NCBI GenBank assembly: GCA_026168455.1
Contig: CM047430.1
Span: 7,171,277-7,235,276 of the forward strand
Reading direction: 5' to 3'
DNA length: 64,000 bases
Source: Theocolax elegans
Lineage: Eukaryota > Arthropoda > Insecta > Hymenoptera > Cerocephalidae
The notes under the pieces: model-generated
Told to the model about the DNA's origin: nothing
Seen by the model: only the letters and a program-made list of their open reading frames with translations
Databases searched by the model: none
Made by a program: the position numbers and the translations under genes
Shown: positions 48,236 through 59,565 of the stretch, in pieces
Numbering within the stretch: position 1 is the stretch's first letter
Layout of the letters: each line of letters starts with the position of its first letter

Positions 48236-48912
48236 TAATATTTATTATATTTTTATTATGTGATCGGAATGTCTTAAAACACGCGATACGTCATTAATAA
48301 AGATGGAAAACAACAGTTGGCCCAGGACACTGCCCTGTAGAACCCCCCTAGACGTGCCGAGCCAGGCCGAGCCTGCCCCCAGTTCATCCATCACCGTCTG
48401 TTTGCAGCCTACTAGATAATGGTAGAAACAGGTGATAATCTTATCGGATCATACCAAAGAGCGCAGTGTAAGAAGTAATAAATCATGTGGTACCGAATCG
48501 AACGCTTTTGAGAAATCGAGCAGGATGAGGATGGTGATCATGCGTTTGTCTACGGCTCTGCAAATATCGTCTAAGACACCTATTACAGCCGTCTTAGTAC
48601 TATCTACCCGGTGAAAGCACGCTTGCCTGTCAATAATTGAATTATTACTATTTAGATACTCTGTGAGTTGCTCATATACTAATTTTTCCAGAATTGTGGA
48701 GATTTTGCAGAGCTTTGCAATGGACCTAGTGTCAGACGGCGAGATTACCCTGGTCGACTTGGCCAGATGAAAGAGAAGAGACTTAGTGGAGGGCTCTGGA
48801 AAGGATCCAGTTGAGAGAGAAAGATTAAACAGTTCAGCTAGATGGGGTGCGATTTGGGAAGCTATAAGCTTTAGCATTGGAATGGAAATTCCATCGGGGC
48901 CCGTGGCTAGAT
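48236..48912 (-). pseudogene. LINE reverse transcriptase fragment (Jockey/CR1-like)
   Basis: Minus-strand RT of a non-LTR retrotransposon. Read from 48912 down it has GPDGIS, then a 142-codon frame (48877-48449) with the finger and palm motif LLDFSKAFDSVPHDLLL, and then, after a frame change, the motif GVLQGSVLGQLLFSIFINDV at about 48355-48290. The catalytic FADD box is not reached: the fragment stops at about 48240 in an AT-rich run. Both ends are truncated. The clade assignment is tentative. Confidence 0.85.
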
Positions 48913-49395
48913 TTTCACTATTTAAGGTTTAAATGACTTATAAGAGTGTTACATTTACGACTTTAAAAGTATTTGTAATGAAAAATACAGAAAATTTTAC
49001 AAAAAAATATAATATTATATAAATTTAACCTCAATAAAACAGAGTGATTTAGCTTTAAATGAATCCGCAAATTGTATCATTGCTCAAATTAAACTTCAAC
49101 AATGACTACAAATTAGAGAAGAATATTGTAAAGACATAATTAATGAAACAAACAATGTGGAATTAAATAGTGACAGTAAACATTCCGTAATTGAAACTCT
49201 AACATAGAAAATTTGTTATTAAAACCATTGGTATCGGAAATGAGTGACAAAAATCGTATATTAAAAGATGTGTTAGAAAATGAAAAATCCGTTATTGAAC
49301 CTAAAAAAATCCTAAATTGGTTGATTAATGATTTTAACTTATGTGTAACTCACTACTTGATAAAAAAGAAATCAATTCAAACTAAAAATATATAG
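48913..49395 (+). pseudogene. Transposon remnants, possible LINE ORF1 relic
   Basis: 48913-49020 is another copy of the foldback III arm sequence (compare 47930-48050). From 49021 several Lys/Glu/Asn-rich frames follow, with stops, ending in a 60-codon frame (49213-49395, ...LVSEMSDKNRILKDVLENEK...) that looks like a coiled coil of the type found in insect LINE ORF1 proteins. This rests on residue pattern only. Confidence 0.35.
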
Positions 49396-50711
49396 AAGGA
49401 TGCGCCCGCAGGAACGTGCGAGTATCGTGCGCGAGGTGAAGTGAAGTATCACGTTCGCGCGCGCACGGTGATACAACGTGGTGCAGAAGCCGGTACGACC
49501 TTTCTATAAAAAAAAGAAATAGAGTGTCGGTGTGTTTTGTGTGTGGGTGCGAGCGAGTTCTCCCCACCAACACCACGTCAGAGTGCGGAGTAGTACGCCT
49601 CGCCGTCCCATAAAAAAGGAGGAAAGGAACAGGTAGCCGTTCCGGCTATTGGAGTGAGAGAGAGAGGTAGAGCTGAGGCCAAGCTCTCTCGGTCGTCCAG
49701 CCCCTATTTACCTCCGTACGAATTACAGAGATCCGCGATAAGTGGTGATTTATCTGGTACGGTCCAGGAGAGGAAGCGTTCCTCTTTACCCCTCTCGAGA
49801 CAAATCCCGCCCGCGTAGATAGTTAGGTGGTTCGCGGGAGCCACTTCACGAGAGAAGGCGTGCGTGACGTAGGCAGCTACTACGTCAGAACTTCCTACGT
49901 CAGAGGTATCTACGTCACACGGCGTCACGTAGTAGCCATAAGGTTAAGTAACCTATCGTTTTCGGATTGGTTGCTTATAACGCGACAGCTAGTGATTTTT
50001 ACTGGATTGTTTTCGCGCTGACCTCGGGGGTAGTCATCACAAACTCGATGCACGAGCGAACGGACGATTCGTCCTACACCGCAGCGAGAGTTATCGAGAG
50101 AGAGCGCGACCGATCGGCTGGTCGTTGTTTACCAACGACTACAGCAACTTATAGAGTAAGTGGTACCACTTCATGCGATCGTGTTTTATTCGCTAATTAA
50201 TAGGAAATCTTATTGCGTTATACCAGTCCCGTTGACTGGGTATATTATTTTAGTTCGCGATATTTTCCCCCCTCTCTCTACAAGTAAGCCGTTTATCGAG
50301 TTGTAATAATAGCGTAGACCTCGGCGACAATTAGATATTTTATTTGTTATTTATCTTTATTTTTATTTTAATAAATTCATGTTATTATTAGAATTCAATC
50401 TGCTGTTGAAGTAATTGAATTTAACCTACGTACGATTCCTTCCGTAATCCTAAGAGCTCGTATATATCTGGTTGACAAGTGTTCGATGCGATATCCCTGT
50501 TTCGCGGTCAATTTCAGATTCGTTTTTTTTACCTGGTTATCTGAAATAGTACCTCGGTTTCAGACTAACAATTACAGATTTGGTAGAGCGGACAGGTGAC
50601 CGTCGCCGCAACGCGGGAAAAATACATTTATTTAAATACGATAAGTTTAACCGTACCGCTGAGCAGCCGCGATATTAAAATAAACATCCGTGCGGCAACC
50701 AAACTGTTACA
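49396..50711 (+). repeat. 5' LTR of gypsy element 3
   Basis: The 3' end is firm: AAACTGTTACA at 50711, followed directly by a tRNA-Lys PBS. The 5' end is only approximate (about 49396-49400). Visible features are a TATA-like CTATAAAAAAAAG at about 49503, a CRE-like array (49865-49927), and a hairpin GAGGAAGCGTTCCTC at about 49771. The last ~130 bp recur at the 3' end of the element (56409-56540). Confidence 0.7.
49865..49927. promoter_or_regulatory. CRE-like array in element 3 LTR
   Basis: TGACGT at 49865, TACGTCA at 49881, 49896 and 49911, and a degenerate CGTCA at 49923. Same order and about 15-bp spacing as at 35788-35855. CREB/ATF binding is inferred. Confidence 0.6.
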
Positions 50712-50724
50712 TGGCGCCCAACGT
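50712..50724 (+). promoter_or_regulatory. Primer binding site (tRNA-Lys) of element 3
   Basis: TGGCGCCCAACGT begins right after the LTR's final A. It is the same 13-nt complement to tRNA-Lys(CUU) as in element 1, although the two LTRs are unrelated. Confidence 0.85.
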
Positions 50725-50813
50725 AAATTAATAGATTGGGTTTTATGACGCCCAACGTAAATTTCCAAATTGCGCCTACCAGGCGCATAACGTAAATATT
50801 TAGATTGCGTTTT
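50712..50813 (+). repeat. 34-bp tandem repeat starting at the PBS (3 copies)
   Basis: Copies at 50712, 50746 and 50780 begin TGGCGCCCAACGTAAAT, TGACGCCCAACGTAAAT and CAGGCGCATAACGTAAAT-like, and each ends in a GATTGGG/AATTGCG/GATTGCG block. The first copy is the PBS; the others are increasingly diverged. Confidence 0.75.
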
Positions 50814-51563
50814 TTTTGTGATACGAGCTGCGCCTACATCGGTACCCAAATAAAATAGAATTTTATTATAAACGGTAGTGACTCTAATTTAATATAATTG
50901 ATTTTCTCGTGATCAATCTATTTTAAATTTAATTTTCTATTATATACTAGTTACGGTAATTAGTATATTTGTTATTACCGACAATTAGATTAATCGGTCT
51001 GCGGTTAATTCTAAGTTTAAAATTATTGTATTTAGACAATAATTTGTAAGTTTTAACCGGATTTTCTTTTATTGTTGTTTAGTTTGGTTAACAGAATTCC
51101 GAGGTCGGTAAAAATAATTTTTTTTAATTAATTACACGTAAATATTAGTAAATTTGAATTTTAAAATTGAAATATTGATTGATTCGCCTTGAGGTCCGCA
51201 ATTTACATACCGAGTCCGTAATTTCGAGTAGATTAGTCGGAAAATCGGCGTCATTTAATTTTCCGACTTAATAAAAATTGTAACACCTGTGCAAGAGTAA
51301 AATTTTTTTGTTTTTGATGTTTGCTTGTTAAATTTATATTTTTGACAACGCGGACCGGCTCTCGCGTTACAATACAAATTATATTATTATTTTTTTGTAA
51401 CATTGCGATTGTAAGAGGTCACAGCGGCGTACACGTTTAGTTGTTTAGGCATATATTTCTATTTATTTACCTAATTCTTTATTTATTTATTTATTCATTT
51501 ATTTATTTATTTATTTATTTTATAATATATTCAGCGTGCGTTGGTGACCGAGAGCCGGAGTAT
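50814..51563 (+). other. Element 3 leader, unique part
   Basis: AT-rich untranslated leader with a run of TTTA repeats at about 51476-51520. No gene. Confidence 0.7.
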
Positions 51564-51999
51564 ATGCGATTTTTTCGTATTTAGTCGAATTTAAACAATT
51601 TTTTTTTGTTTTTAATTTAATTTATTAATAATTCGTAAAATTTTTTTCACGTTTCATATTTTATGCTTAATTGTTTTATAATAAATTAAATTAATCCAGC
51701 GTTTAACATAGTAAATTTTTTTTCTTTCGATTTGTTTGTAAAATTAATAGTCAAAAGTATAATTCTTTAATGTAGTTTTTTATATTAGGCAGAAAAGCAA
51801 ATTTCAAATAGGAGTGCTTAATTTTTTTTTCTTGTAATTATAAAGGGAAAAGAATTCATTCTTCAACTTAGTGACCCAATAATTTATTATTAAAGCCACC
51901 TAATAATTTGAAGAAAAGCATACCTTGCACAGGCAAAGCGAAAAGCGACTCAAATTTTTTTTGTGTGAATAAGCGAAGCGGTAATTTTGTTAAGAATAA

Positions 52000-53611
52000 A
52001 TTGGCGCCATCGATGACCCGCAAGTCGATCAGTGGATTGGTACGCAATCCAGCGAACAGATCCAGGCGCACTTGGAGTCGTTAGAGATGCGTACAGACGG
52101 CTCAGTATATAAAAATGCCGAACGACTCCAACAGTGGCTGTTGGGTAATTATACGGCTCAAGAGTTCGCAGCCGAGACAGACTTAAGTGAGGATCGTGTC
52201 AGGCGGAACAGGCGGAGGACAGGTTGGTTTAGTCCATGGCTGCCCAGAATCCGGAGATTCCGGACCCAGATTCTGATCCAGATATAGTTAGCGGCGCTAC
52301 AGAGGACTCTCGCTCTAGAAGTAGAGAGTACGGACGAGCGAGAGGAAGATGGCAGGTCGGACACCTCCTGGCCAAGAACCGACAAGGGAGGAATGGATAA
52401 CTTTGGTATTCGATACTGGCGCTCAGTTCGAGATACCAAAGAATTTTGCTTCGATGTTAGCGGAGCATATAAGCAAATTACCACACCTTGACGGAACGGT
52501 TTAGAGAGCTGGAAGCACAGATGCACACCGTCAACGCAAGTTGGACTTGCCATCGGGTGTACAAGCTTCCAGCACAAACAAACCCCGGGAGCCAACTCAA
52601 CATGTCAGTTCCAGGACACCTACAAGTGTTCCACCCTGGACGAGACGGACATCAGACCACAACATGTGCAGGTAGAGCCTGAGGGGGGTCTCAAGCACCG
52701 CATACAGATGCTGGAGGAGCTTCGGGAAGGGGTGACACCGGAAACCGAGACAGCCTCCATGTTCAAGCTCTCCCTACCCTAATCTGAAGGACTTTTACGA
52801 GTCCGGCCAATCAGCGTCGAGATCGGCCGGGACACCGCGCGATGTTGGTGCGGTGGTTCGTAAGTGGGGAGTCCGATTCTCTGGCGAAAAAGCCAGAGTA
52901 TCGATGCCTTCCTTGCGAGAGTCGAAGACTGTAGGATTCTCGCCAACCTCAGCGAGGACGAGGTGTTGCCGTCCTTGTCCGAACTTCTCACTGGAACCGC
53001 AGCTACGTGGTACCGGAATGAGAAGGACAAATGGCACTCGTGGCAAGATTTTGTGAAATCTGCCAAGAAATGGTACGGTATGAGCCAAAGCTTCCAGCAA
53101 AGGCTCATCGAGGAGTCCAATGCTCGGACACAGGGTGAGGATGAGCCGGTGAGAGATTACATCACCTGCTCAATCGCAATCATGCGAAAACTCAACCCGA
53201 TCCCGAGCGAGCGTAGGCAATTGGTTGGTGGGGAATCGGTTAAAGGGGACAACCGCGTACCCCGAAGGGCAGGGAGTTCCCAAGGAGGATGAAGGTGTGA
53301 CTCCCGATCACCGGGACAGTCCAGCTGCAGTTAAGCAGAAAAGGAGAGGACTGATACCTGACAGATCCCAGGAAGTAGCAATGGATTTGGAGACCTGCAA
53401 TACCTTAAAGTTAGTGATATCGAGTAGTAGCCGACGAAATTACGGTCCTGAGGACGTGACACGCTGGTGGTGTCAGGTTGACGAAGGTGGATTCCGCGTC
53501 CGAGCGTTGTTCGATCCAAGTGTATCGACAACTGTAATGGGTCCGAGCGGTTTGCAGTTAGCAACCGCTCTAGGCAGGTCGTTTCTCCAGTCGCGGAGTG
53601 ACAATGCCTAG
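52000..53611 (+). pseudogene. gag: Gag/protease remnant of element 3, copy 1
   Basis: The frame is open from about 52000, with the first ATG at 52087 (MRTDGSVYKNAERLQQWLLGNYTAQEF...). One missing base near 52233 shifts it to an early stop. The capsid part survives intact in another frame at 52864-53292 (SIDAFLARVEDCRILANLS..., WYRNEKDKWHSWQDFVKSAKKWYG). A third frame at 53225-53611 contains a retropepsin-like segment (FRVRALFDPSVSTTVM) in which the DS/TG active site reads DPS. The zinc knuckle normally between capsid and protease is absent, pointing to an internal deletion. Confidence 0.8.
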
Positions 53612-54063
53612 CTCGTTGATGGTAGTAAATTCGATTTTTTCGTATTTAGTCGGATTTAAACAATTTTTTTGTTTTTAATTTAATTTATTAACAATTCGTA
53701 AAATTTTTTTACGTTTAATATTGTATGTTTATTGTTTTATAATAAATTAAATTAATCCAGCGTTTAACATAGTAAATTTTTTTTCTTTCGATTTGTTTGT
53801 AAAATTAATAGTCAAAAGTATAATTCTTTAATGTAGTTTTTTATATTAGGCAGAAAAGCAAATTTCAAATAGGAGTGCTTAATTTTTTTTTCTTGTAATT
53901 ATAAAGGGAAAAGAATTCATTCTTCAACTTAGTGACCCAATAATTTTATTATTTAAAGCCACCTAATAATTTGAAGAAAAGCATACCTTGCACAGGCAAA
54001 GCGAAAAGCGACTCAAATTTTTTTTTGTGTGAATAAGCGAAGCGGTAATTTTGTTAAGAATAA

Positions 54064-55676
54064 ATTGGCGCCATCGATGACCCGCAAGTCGATCAGTGGA
54101 TTGGTACGCAATCCAGCGAACAGATCCAGGCGCACTTGGAGTCGTTAGAGATGCGTACAGACGGCTCAGTATATAAAAATGCCGAACGACTCCAACAGTG
54201 GCTGTTGGGTAATTATACGGCTCAAGAGTTCGCAGCCGAGACAGACTTAAGTGAGGATCGTGTCAGGCGGAACAGGCGGAGGACAGGTTGGTTTAAGTCC
54301 ATGGCTGCCCAGAATCCGGAGATTCCGGACCCAGATTCTGATCCAGATATAGTTAGCGGCGCTACAGAGGACTCTCGCTCTAGAAGTAGAAGATACGGAC
54401 GAGCGAGAGGAAGATGGGCAGTCGGACACCTCCGGCCAAGAAACCGACAAGGAGGAATGGATAACTTTGGTATTCGATACTGGCGCTCAGTTCGAGATAC
54501 CAAAGAATTTTGCTTCGATGTTAGCGGAGCATATAAGCAAATTACCCACCTTGACGGAACGGGTTAAGGAGCTGGAAGCACAGATGCACACCGTCAACGG
54601 CAAGTTGGACTTGCCAATCGGTGTACAAGCTTCCAGCACAAACAAAACCCGGGAGCCAACTCAACATGTCCAGTTCCAGGACACCTACACGTGTTCCACC
54701 CTGGACGAGACGGACATCAGACCACAACATGTGCAGGTAGAGCCTGAGGGGTCTCAAGCACCGCATACAGATGCTGGAGGAGCTTCGGGAAGGGGTGACA
54801 CACGGAAACCGAGACAGCCTCCATGTTCAAGCTCTCCCTACCCTAATCTGAAGGACTTTTACGAGTCCGGCCAATCAGCGTCGAGATCGACAGGGACACC
54901 GCGCGATGTTGGTGCGGTGGTTCATAAGTGGGGAGTCCGATTCTCTGGCGAAAAAATCCAGAGTATCGATGCCTTCCTTGCGAGAGTCGAAGATTGTAGG
55001 ATTCTCGCCAACCTCAGCTAGGACGAGGTGTTGCCGTCCTTGTCCGAATTTCTCATCCGAACCGCGGCTACGTAGTACCGGAATGAAAAGGACAGATGGC
55101 ACTCGAGACCAGATTTTGAGAAATCTGCCAAGAAATGGTACGGTATGAGCCAAAGCTTCCAGCAAAGGCTCATCGAGGAGTCCAATGCTCGGACACAGGG
55201 TGAGGATGAGCCGGTGAGAGATTACATCATCTGCTCAATCGCAATCATTCGAAAACTCAACCCGATCCCGAGCGAGCGTAGGCAATTGGTTGGTGGGGAA
55301 TCGGTTAAAGGGGACAACCGCGTACCCCGAAGGGCAGGGAGTTCCCAAGGAGGATGAAGGTGTGACTCCCGATCACCGGGACAGTCCAGCTGCAGTTAAG
55401 CAGAAAAGGAGAGGACTGATACCTGACAGATCCCAGGAAGTAGCAATGGATTTGGAGACCTGCAATACCTTAAAGTTAGTGATATCGAGTAGTAGCCGAC
55501 GAAATTACGGTCCTGAGGACGTGACACGCTGGTGGTGTCAGGTTGACGAAGGTGGATTCCGCGTCCGAGCGTTGTTCGATCCAAGTGTATCGACAACTGT
55601 AATGGGTCCGAGCGGTTTGCAGTTAGCAACCGCTCTAGGCAGGTCGTTTCTCCAGTCGCGGAGTGACAATGCCTAG
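54064..55676 (+). pseudogene. gag: Gag/protease remnant of element 3, copy 2
   Basis: Same layout as copy 1. The N-terminal frame is longer here (54136-54567) because the base missing in copy 1 is present. The capsid frame (54467-55021) instead ends at a stop where copy 1 reads Glu (LS* against LSE), and a second stop follows about 50 bases on. The damage is therefore different in the two copies. The protease-like frame (55290-55676) is the same as in copy 1. Confidence 0.8.
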
Positions 55677-55692
55677 CTCGTTGATGGTAGTA

Positions 55693-56399
55693 CTCATCCG
55701 TTGGAGCATTCCGAGCCGTTCTAGACCCAGATTCCGACCGTTTATTTCTAAAAGGAAAGGATCAACTCCTACAGCTGGAAGTGGCAAGTATGGAAAGTGG
55801 CATTGCTTTATTATCGTCAGCAGGTATCGCTGACGTAACAGAAGTAGAGCGTACACAATTGCGCAAACTTCTAGACCGCGTGTTGTCCACAACATTACCA
55901 AAGATTGGCCGTTTTTATGATGTCGAACATATAGTCGACGTCGGATTAGCCAAGCCGATCAAAAAGAGGTACCACCCCGTCTCTGATAAGATAAGAAAGG
56001 AAATGCAATGTCAAGTTCGCAAGATGCTCGAGACTCGCGTTATTGAACCCTGGAAGAGTGGTTGGTCCAGCCTCGTGGTGACGACGAAGAAGGGTGACGA
56101 TACTAGGCGTTTTTGTATGAATTCTAGGAAAGTCAATTTTTTGACGAAACTTGATGCGTATCAAGAAAGCTCTATACATCCCTATACAGCTCTATGCCGT
56201 ATGGATTGCCGAATGCTGGCGCGAAATTCCAGCGCATGATCGATCAGGTGATTGAACCAGAACTCGAACCAGTTGCTTATGCATATATCGACGATATCAT
56301 TATTGTCACTGAGACTTTTGAAGAGCATAAGCAACTATTGATCGAGGTGTTAACTCGCTTGGCAGAGGCCGGTCTATCTGTTAACCGGGAGAAGTGTTA
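55693..56399 (+). pseudogene. pol: Reverse transcriptase fragment of element 3
   Basis: From about 55781 the frame runs into the RT N-terminus (LRKLLDRVL..., RKEMQCQVRKMLETRVIEPWKSGWSSLVVTTKK), and reaches a truncated finger region (FCMNSRKVNFLTKLDAYQ). There it deviates and stops at 56239. A second frame from 56194 continues with the palm (PYGLPNAGAKFQRMIDQVIEP, AYIDDIIIVTETFEEH) to a stop at 56398. RNase H and integrase are missing: the RT runs straight into the 3' LTR stub. Confidence 0.85.
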
Positions 56400-56540
56400 A
56401 TTTCAGATTTGATATTTTTACCTTGTAACCACAGCCGCTACGCGGAAAAAATACGTTTATTTAAATACGGTAAGTTCGACCGTACCTCTAAGCAGTCGCG
56501 GTAATAAAATAAACATCCGCGCGGCAGTCAAACTGTTATA
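56400..56540 (+). repeat. 3' LTR stub of element 3
   Basis: Matches the last ~130 bp of the 5' LTR (50575-50711), including CGCGG(G/A)AAAAATAC and AATAAACATCCG, and ends AACTGTTATA where the 5' LTR has AACTGTTACA. One deletion removed the rest of pol and most of the LTR. Confidence 0.78.
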
Positions 56541-57180
56541 CTTTACATATATATTATAACTGTAAGCGAGTTAACGATCAGGTAAGAAACGCGATAGTGT
56601 ATATACAGCTCTACACGCGCACGAACGCGGGAGAGCTAAGCGCACATAGCTGATACTATCGTGATAGCGCGCGCGCCGTGTTGTTTGTGACGCCTAGACC
56701 TCATTTTTTTATTAGCCGCAAAGGCTTCCCTCACGTGATCTACCACAGCCAAGCAACGCCATACACCTCCACTCCTATATTCCATTCACGGAAAGGACGG
56801 AAGACCGGGGCCATCTCGCCTATAGGTGTGAGAGTGAAAAGGAGAGAGAGACAAGAATTCTTACGTACAGCTGTTTCCGCCTAATTTCACGCCGTCGAAG
56901 CGGTGAAACAAATATACAGCAGTAAGTTTAGTAAGCACCACTTTTATACTCGCGTGTCTCGTACAGATTTTCCCTTGTATTCCTGGTACAGACTAGGTGA
57001 GGAAGCGTTCCTCTCTTTTTCTCGCGACAAATCCCGCCCGGGTACTTAGGTCGGTGGTTCGCGGGCGCCACTTTGCGAGACGGTGCGCGTCGCGAATATA
57101 CTGGATTGTTCACTTTTTTCAGTTTTGCACTGTGCGTACCGGGAAACATTTTCCTGGCGACACTTGGCTAACATATTCTT
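56541..57180 (+). repeat. Second relic LTR related to element 3's LTR
   Basis: 56980-57120 shares the blocks GAGGAAGCGTTCCTC, ATCCCGCCCGGGTA, GGTCGGTGGTTCGCGGG and ATACTGGATTGTT with the LTRs at 35515 and 49396, but lacks the CRE array. The upstream part is not clearly related and its limits are unknown. Confidence 0.5.
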
Positions 57181-57540
57181 GATTAATAAGTACATTGTGT
57201 GCGATGGTTAATTAAATAATAATTATCATTAATATCATAATTAAATAAAGATTGCGAAACATTATGCCATAAGGACGCTCTTTTTGCATCACACTGCATC
57301 TACGGACCTTACTTGAAGCAATATGATTATTTTCTATTTTCAGAAAATAGATCCTACAAATGTGTAAGTTCCAAAAATATATTTAGGGTTTTTTAAGCAC
57401 ACTTGTCTATAACACGCATATGATTCATAGTACTCTGTACCAAAATTCGGAAATTTCTGAGACAGCGGCGGTGATAAAATTTATTTAATTGTATAAATAG
57501 ATACGTTATGTACTTTATAATAATATATAATAAAATTTAT
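57181..57540. other. AT-rich spacer
   Basis: No gene or recognisable repeat seen. Confidence 0.5.
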
Positions 57541-58104
57541 GTGTATAATGTATAATATCGGTCTCTCCGAACTAAATGCTTTACTTTAGAATAAAGCAGG
57601 CATATTTTACTCTTTGTCCACTATGGTTGGTGGAATTTCCCAAAGTACGGCCTTTTAAAACAATTGTAGGCGTTTCGTTCTCGATATTCAGCTTGGACTT
57701 CTCAGTAAGGAACTGGAGATCTTACCTTAGTACCCTGTCGCAAGATGAACATGCGACTCGGTCAAACACGTCGCACTCTGGGTAGTGGTTTTACCCACCA
57801 CCAAATGGAGACGACTATCTCTCGACACTCGTTGGAGAGATCGTCGTCTCTTTTCTATATATATACAGCTGCAGAACATCTTGCTGGCGTCGCGGTTTAT
57901 CTTGCGACAGGCGTCTAAGGTAAGATCTCCAGTCCCTTACTGAGGAGTCCAAGCTGGAGATCGAGGACGAAACGCCTTTAATTGTTTGAATAGGCCATAC
58001 TCTGGGAAATTCCACCAACCATGGTGGACAAAGAGTAAAATAGGCCTGCTTTATTCTAAAGTAAAGCATTTAGTTCGGAGAGACCGATATTATACATTAT
58101 ACAC
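57541..58104. mobile_element. Foldback element IV (~205-bp arms)
   Basis: 57541-57745 (GTGTATAATGTATAATATCG ... CTGTCGCAAGA) is matched in reverse complement by 57898-58104. A second hairpin is nested in the loop (GAGACGACTATCTCTC at about 57810 with GAGAGATCGTCGTCTC at about 57836). The arms are related to the fragment at 37290-37400. No transposase. Confidence 0.85.
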
Positions 58105-58135
58105 ATATACATATCACCGAACGATTGTAACGGAG

Positions 58136-58907
58136 TGAATCTTTGCCGGAGCTGGCTCAGATTCCAGGATTCAGGTTTTAAGGAATTTGAAATAAAGTAC
58201 CACTATTTATAATAAAGATTAACTATATTAAGACTATGTACAAATATACAAAAGAACTAAAGATATAATGCAAATGTTGCCAGCCCGCCTGGTCTTGGTC
58301 GGGTGAAGTAGTTAACTAGTCTGTAATCAAATCAAGACAAAATACTTAATTATTACGCGACCTACGAACTTTACAATGCTATCTTATAATTAGTTTCTTA
58401 AACGGACGCAACTAACGGTTATCGTGTATGCTCACACGGAAATACGGTTCGGTCTAATACGTATGTTCACGGGGATACGGTCGGGATAACCCACGTGTGC
58501 TCACGAGGTGACTACGGTAGGATGCGGTTACGGTAACGGTCGATACGGTATACGGTAACCGTGTTTACGAACGTGTGCTCACGAACGTATCCACGGTTGC
58601 TGCACTAGGTCGGAGAAAGGGGCTGGTCGTGTGCTCACGGCCAGTCCGATCTGACGTCCAATTGCAGACCGCCTACTGGTGGTTTCGGTGCGCCTTATAT
58701 ACCCGATTCTACGAGAGCGCGCATGCGTAAAACGCCTGTTCCCCCACTCCGGACGGGGTCAATGAACTGGCGAGTAGGCACAGCAGTGGGGAGGCGGTCA
58801 ATGACTCTAATCTATTTATAGCGCGGTCGTTGAACTCGCGTTTAACAGCATATAAACAAAGTTTATTAATTAATTGTAAATATTATTATACATTCTTATT
58901 GGTTACA
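58136..58907 (-). repeat. Probable solo LTR (family 4)
   Basis: 772 bp that on the minus strand runs from TGTAACCAATAAG to CACTCCGTTACA, ends like the other LTRs here. Flanks are CGAT and GGAT, an imperfect 4-bp duplication. A TATATAAGG box lies on the minus strand at about 58693. The middle repeats GTGTGCTCACG-like motifs (about 58433, 58460, 58492, 58571 and 58628) and TACGGT many times. Confidence 0.55.
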
Positions 58908-59208
58908 GGATTTGGTCTCGGATAATTATAGTAAATTAATAATTTATAAAATAATTTTACGCAATACTAGTGCGTGTGCTTATCATACGTCACACGATAA
59001 ATTCATTTAATTCCATATAATAAAATTTAGTTAAGGAACTATCGCTTTTTAATTTTAAGAAACAATGCTTAACTTTACAGTCAAGGTGTGCCGATGCTCA
59101 TGATTTTATATATTTACATGGAATGTTGATGTGAATAGCCTTTTTATGTCACACTATTTTATATTTTCATTTTTTTCTAATTTATACTAATGATTTATCC
59201 ACTTTCAG
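58908..59208 (+). other. Intron sequence upstream of the unc80 exon
   Basis: AT-rich and ends in TATCCACTTTCAG, a good 3' splice site. No further exon found here. Confidence 0.6.
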
Positions 59209-59421
59209 ATGTACCAAATTTGAGACAAGTAGATATATGTTTTGCCTTAACAGCGATTTTAAATACATTGTGGCCTCCTGGTGCCAAATCCCTACAATTT
59301 ACTGCTCCAAATTTAAAAACTACGGCAGATATACGCACTGGAAGTTTAACTTTTGCTGCAGCAAGAGATTCTAAAACGTTAACAAAAATATCATTGACGT
59401 TGTATCAAGTCGCTTTTCTTG
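59209..59421 (+). CDS. unc80: unc80 homologue, internal exon (partial gene)
   Basis: A 213-nt coding exon between the acceptor CTTTCAG (ends 59208) and the donor G|GTAAGA (from 59422), with phase-1 introns on both sides. It encodes DVPNLRQVDICFALTAIL..., WPPGAKSLQFTAPN..., SLTFAAARDSKTLTKISLTLYQVAFL. With the next exon this reads like a region towards the C-terminus of UNC80, the large scaffold that with UNC79 holds the neuronal NALCN sodium-leak channel at the plasma membrane. The assignment is from remembered resemblance to animal UNC80, strongest over QVAFL and what follows. Other exons lie outside the window. An in-frame ATG at 59190 is in the intron and is not a start. Confidence 0.78.
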
Positions 59422-59565
59422 GTAAGATTCACTCATTCTTAAATACATTAAATAATGCAATTTTTATAATCCGAAATTTCTTTTTCCATTTTCTTATATC
59501 GACCAAACATTTCTTATTTATCATATATATTAATGTTGTATAATTCAATTCTAATTATATTTCAG

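Larger units (their letters stand above)
51564..55692 (+). repeat. Tandem duplication of leader and gag of element 3, 2,064-bp period
   Basis: 51564-53628 and 53629-55692 are colinear: for example the frame beginning MRTDGSVYKNAERLQQ starts at 52087 and 54151, exactly 2,064 bp apart. The junction is at GTAGTA / AATTCGATTTTTT. Leader parts are almost identical, whereas part of the gag region (about 52900-53080 versus 54960-55145) is visibly more diverged. Confidence 0.94.

Noticed and set aside
59190..59543. Independent 117-codon gene starting with ATG at 59190
   Set aside because: The start and end lie in introns. Splice sites at 59208 and 59422 bound the conserved part.
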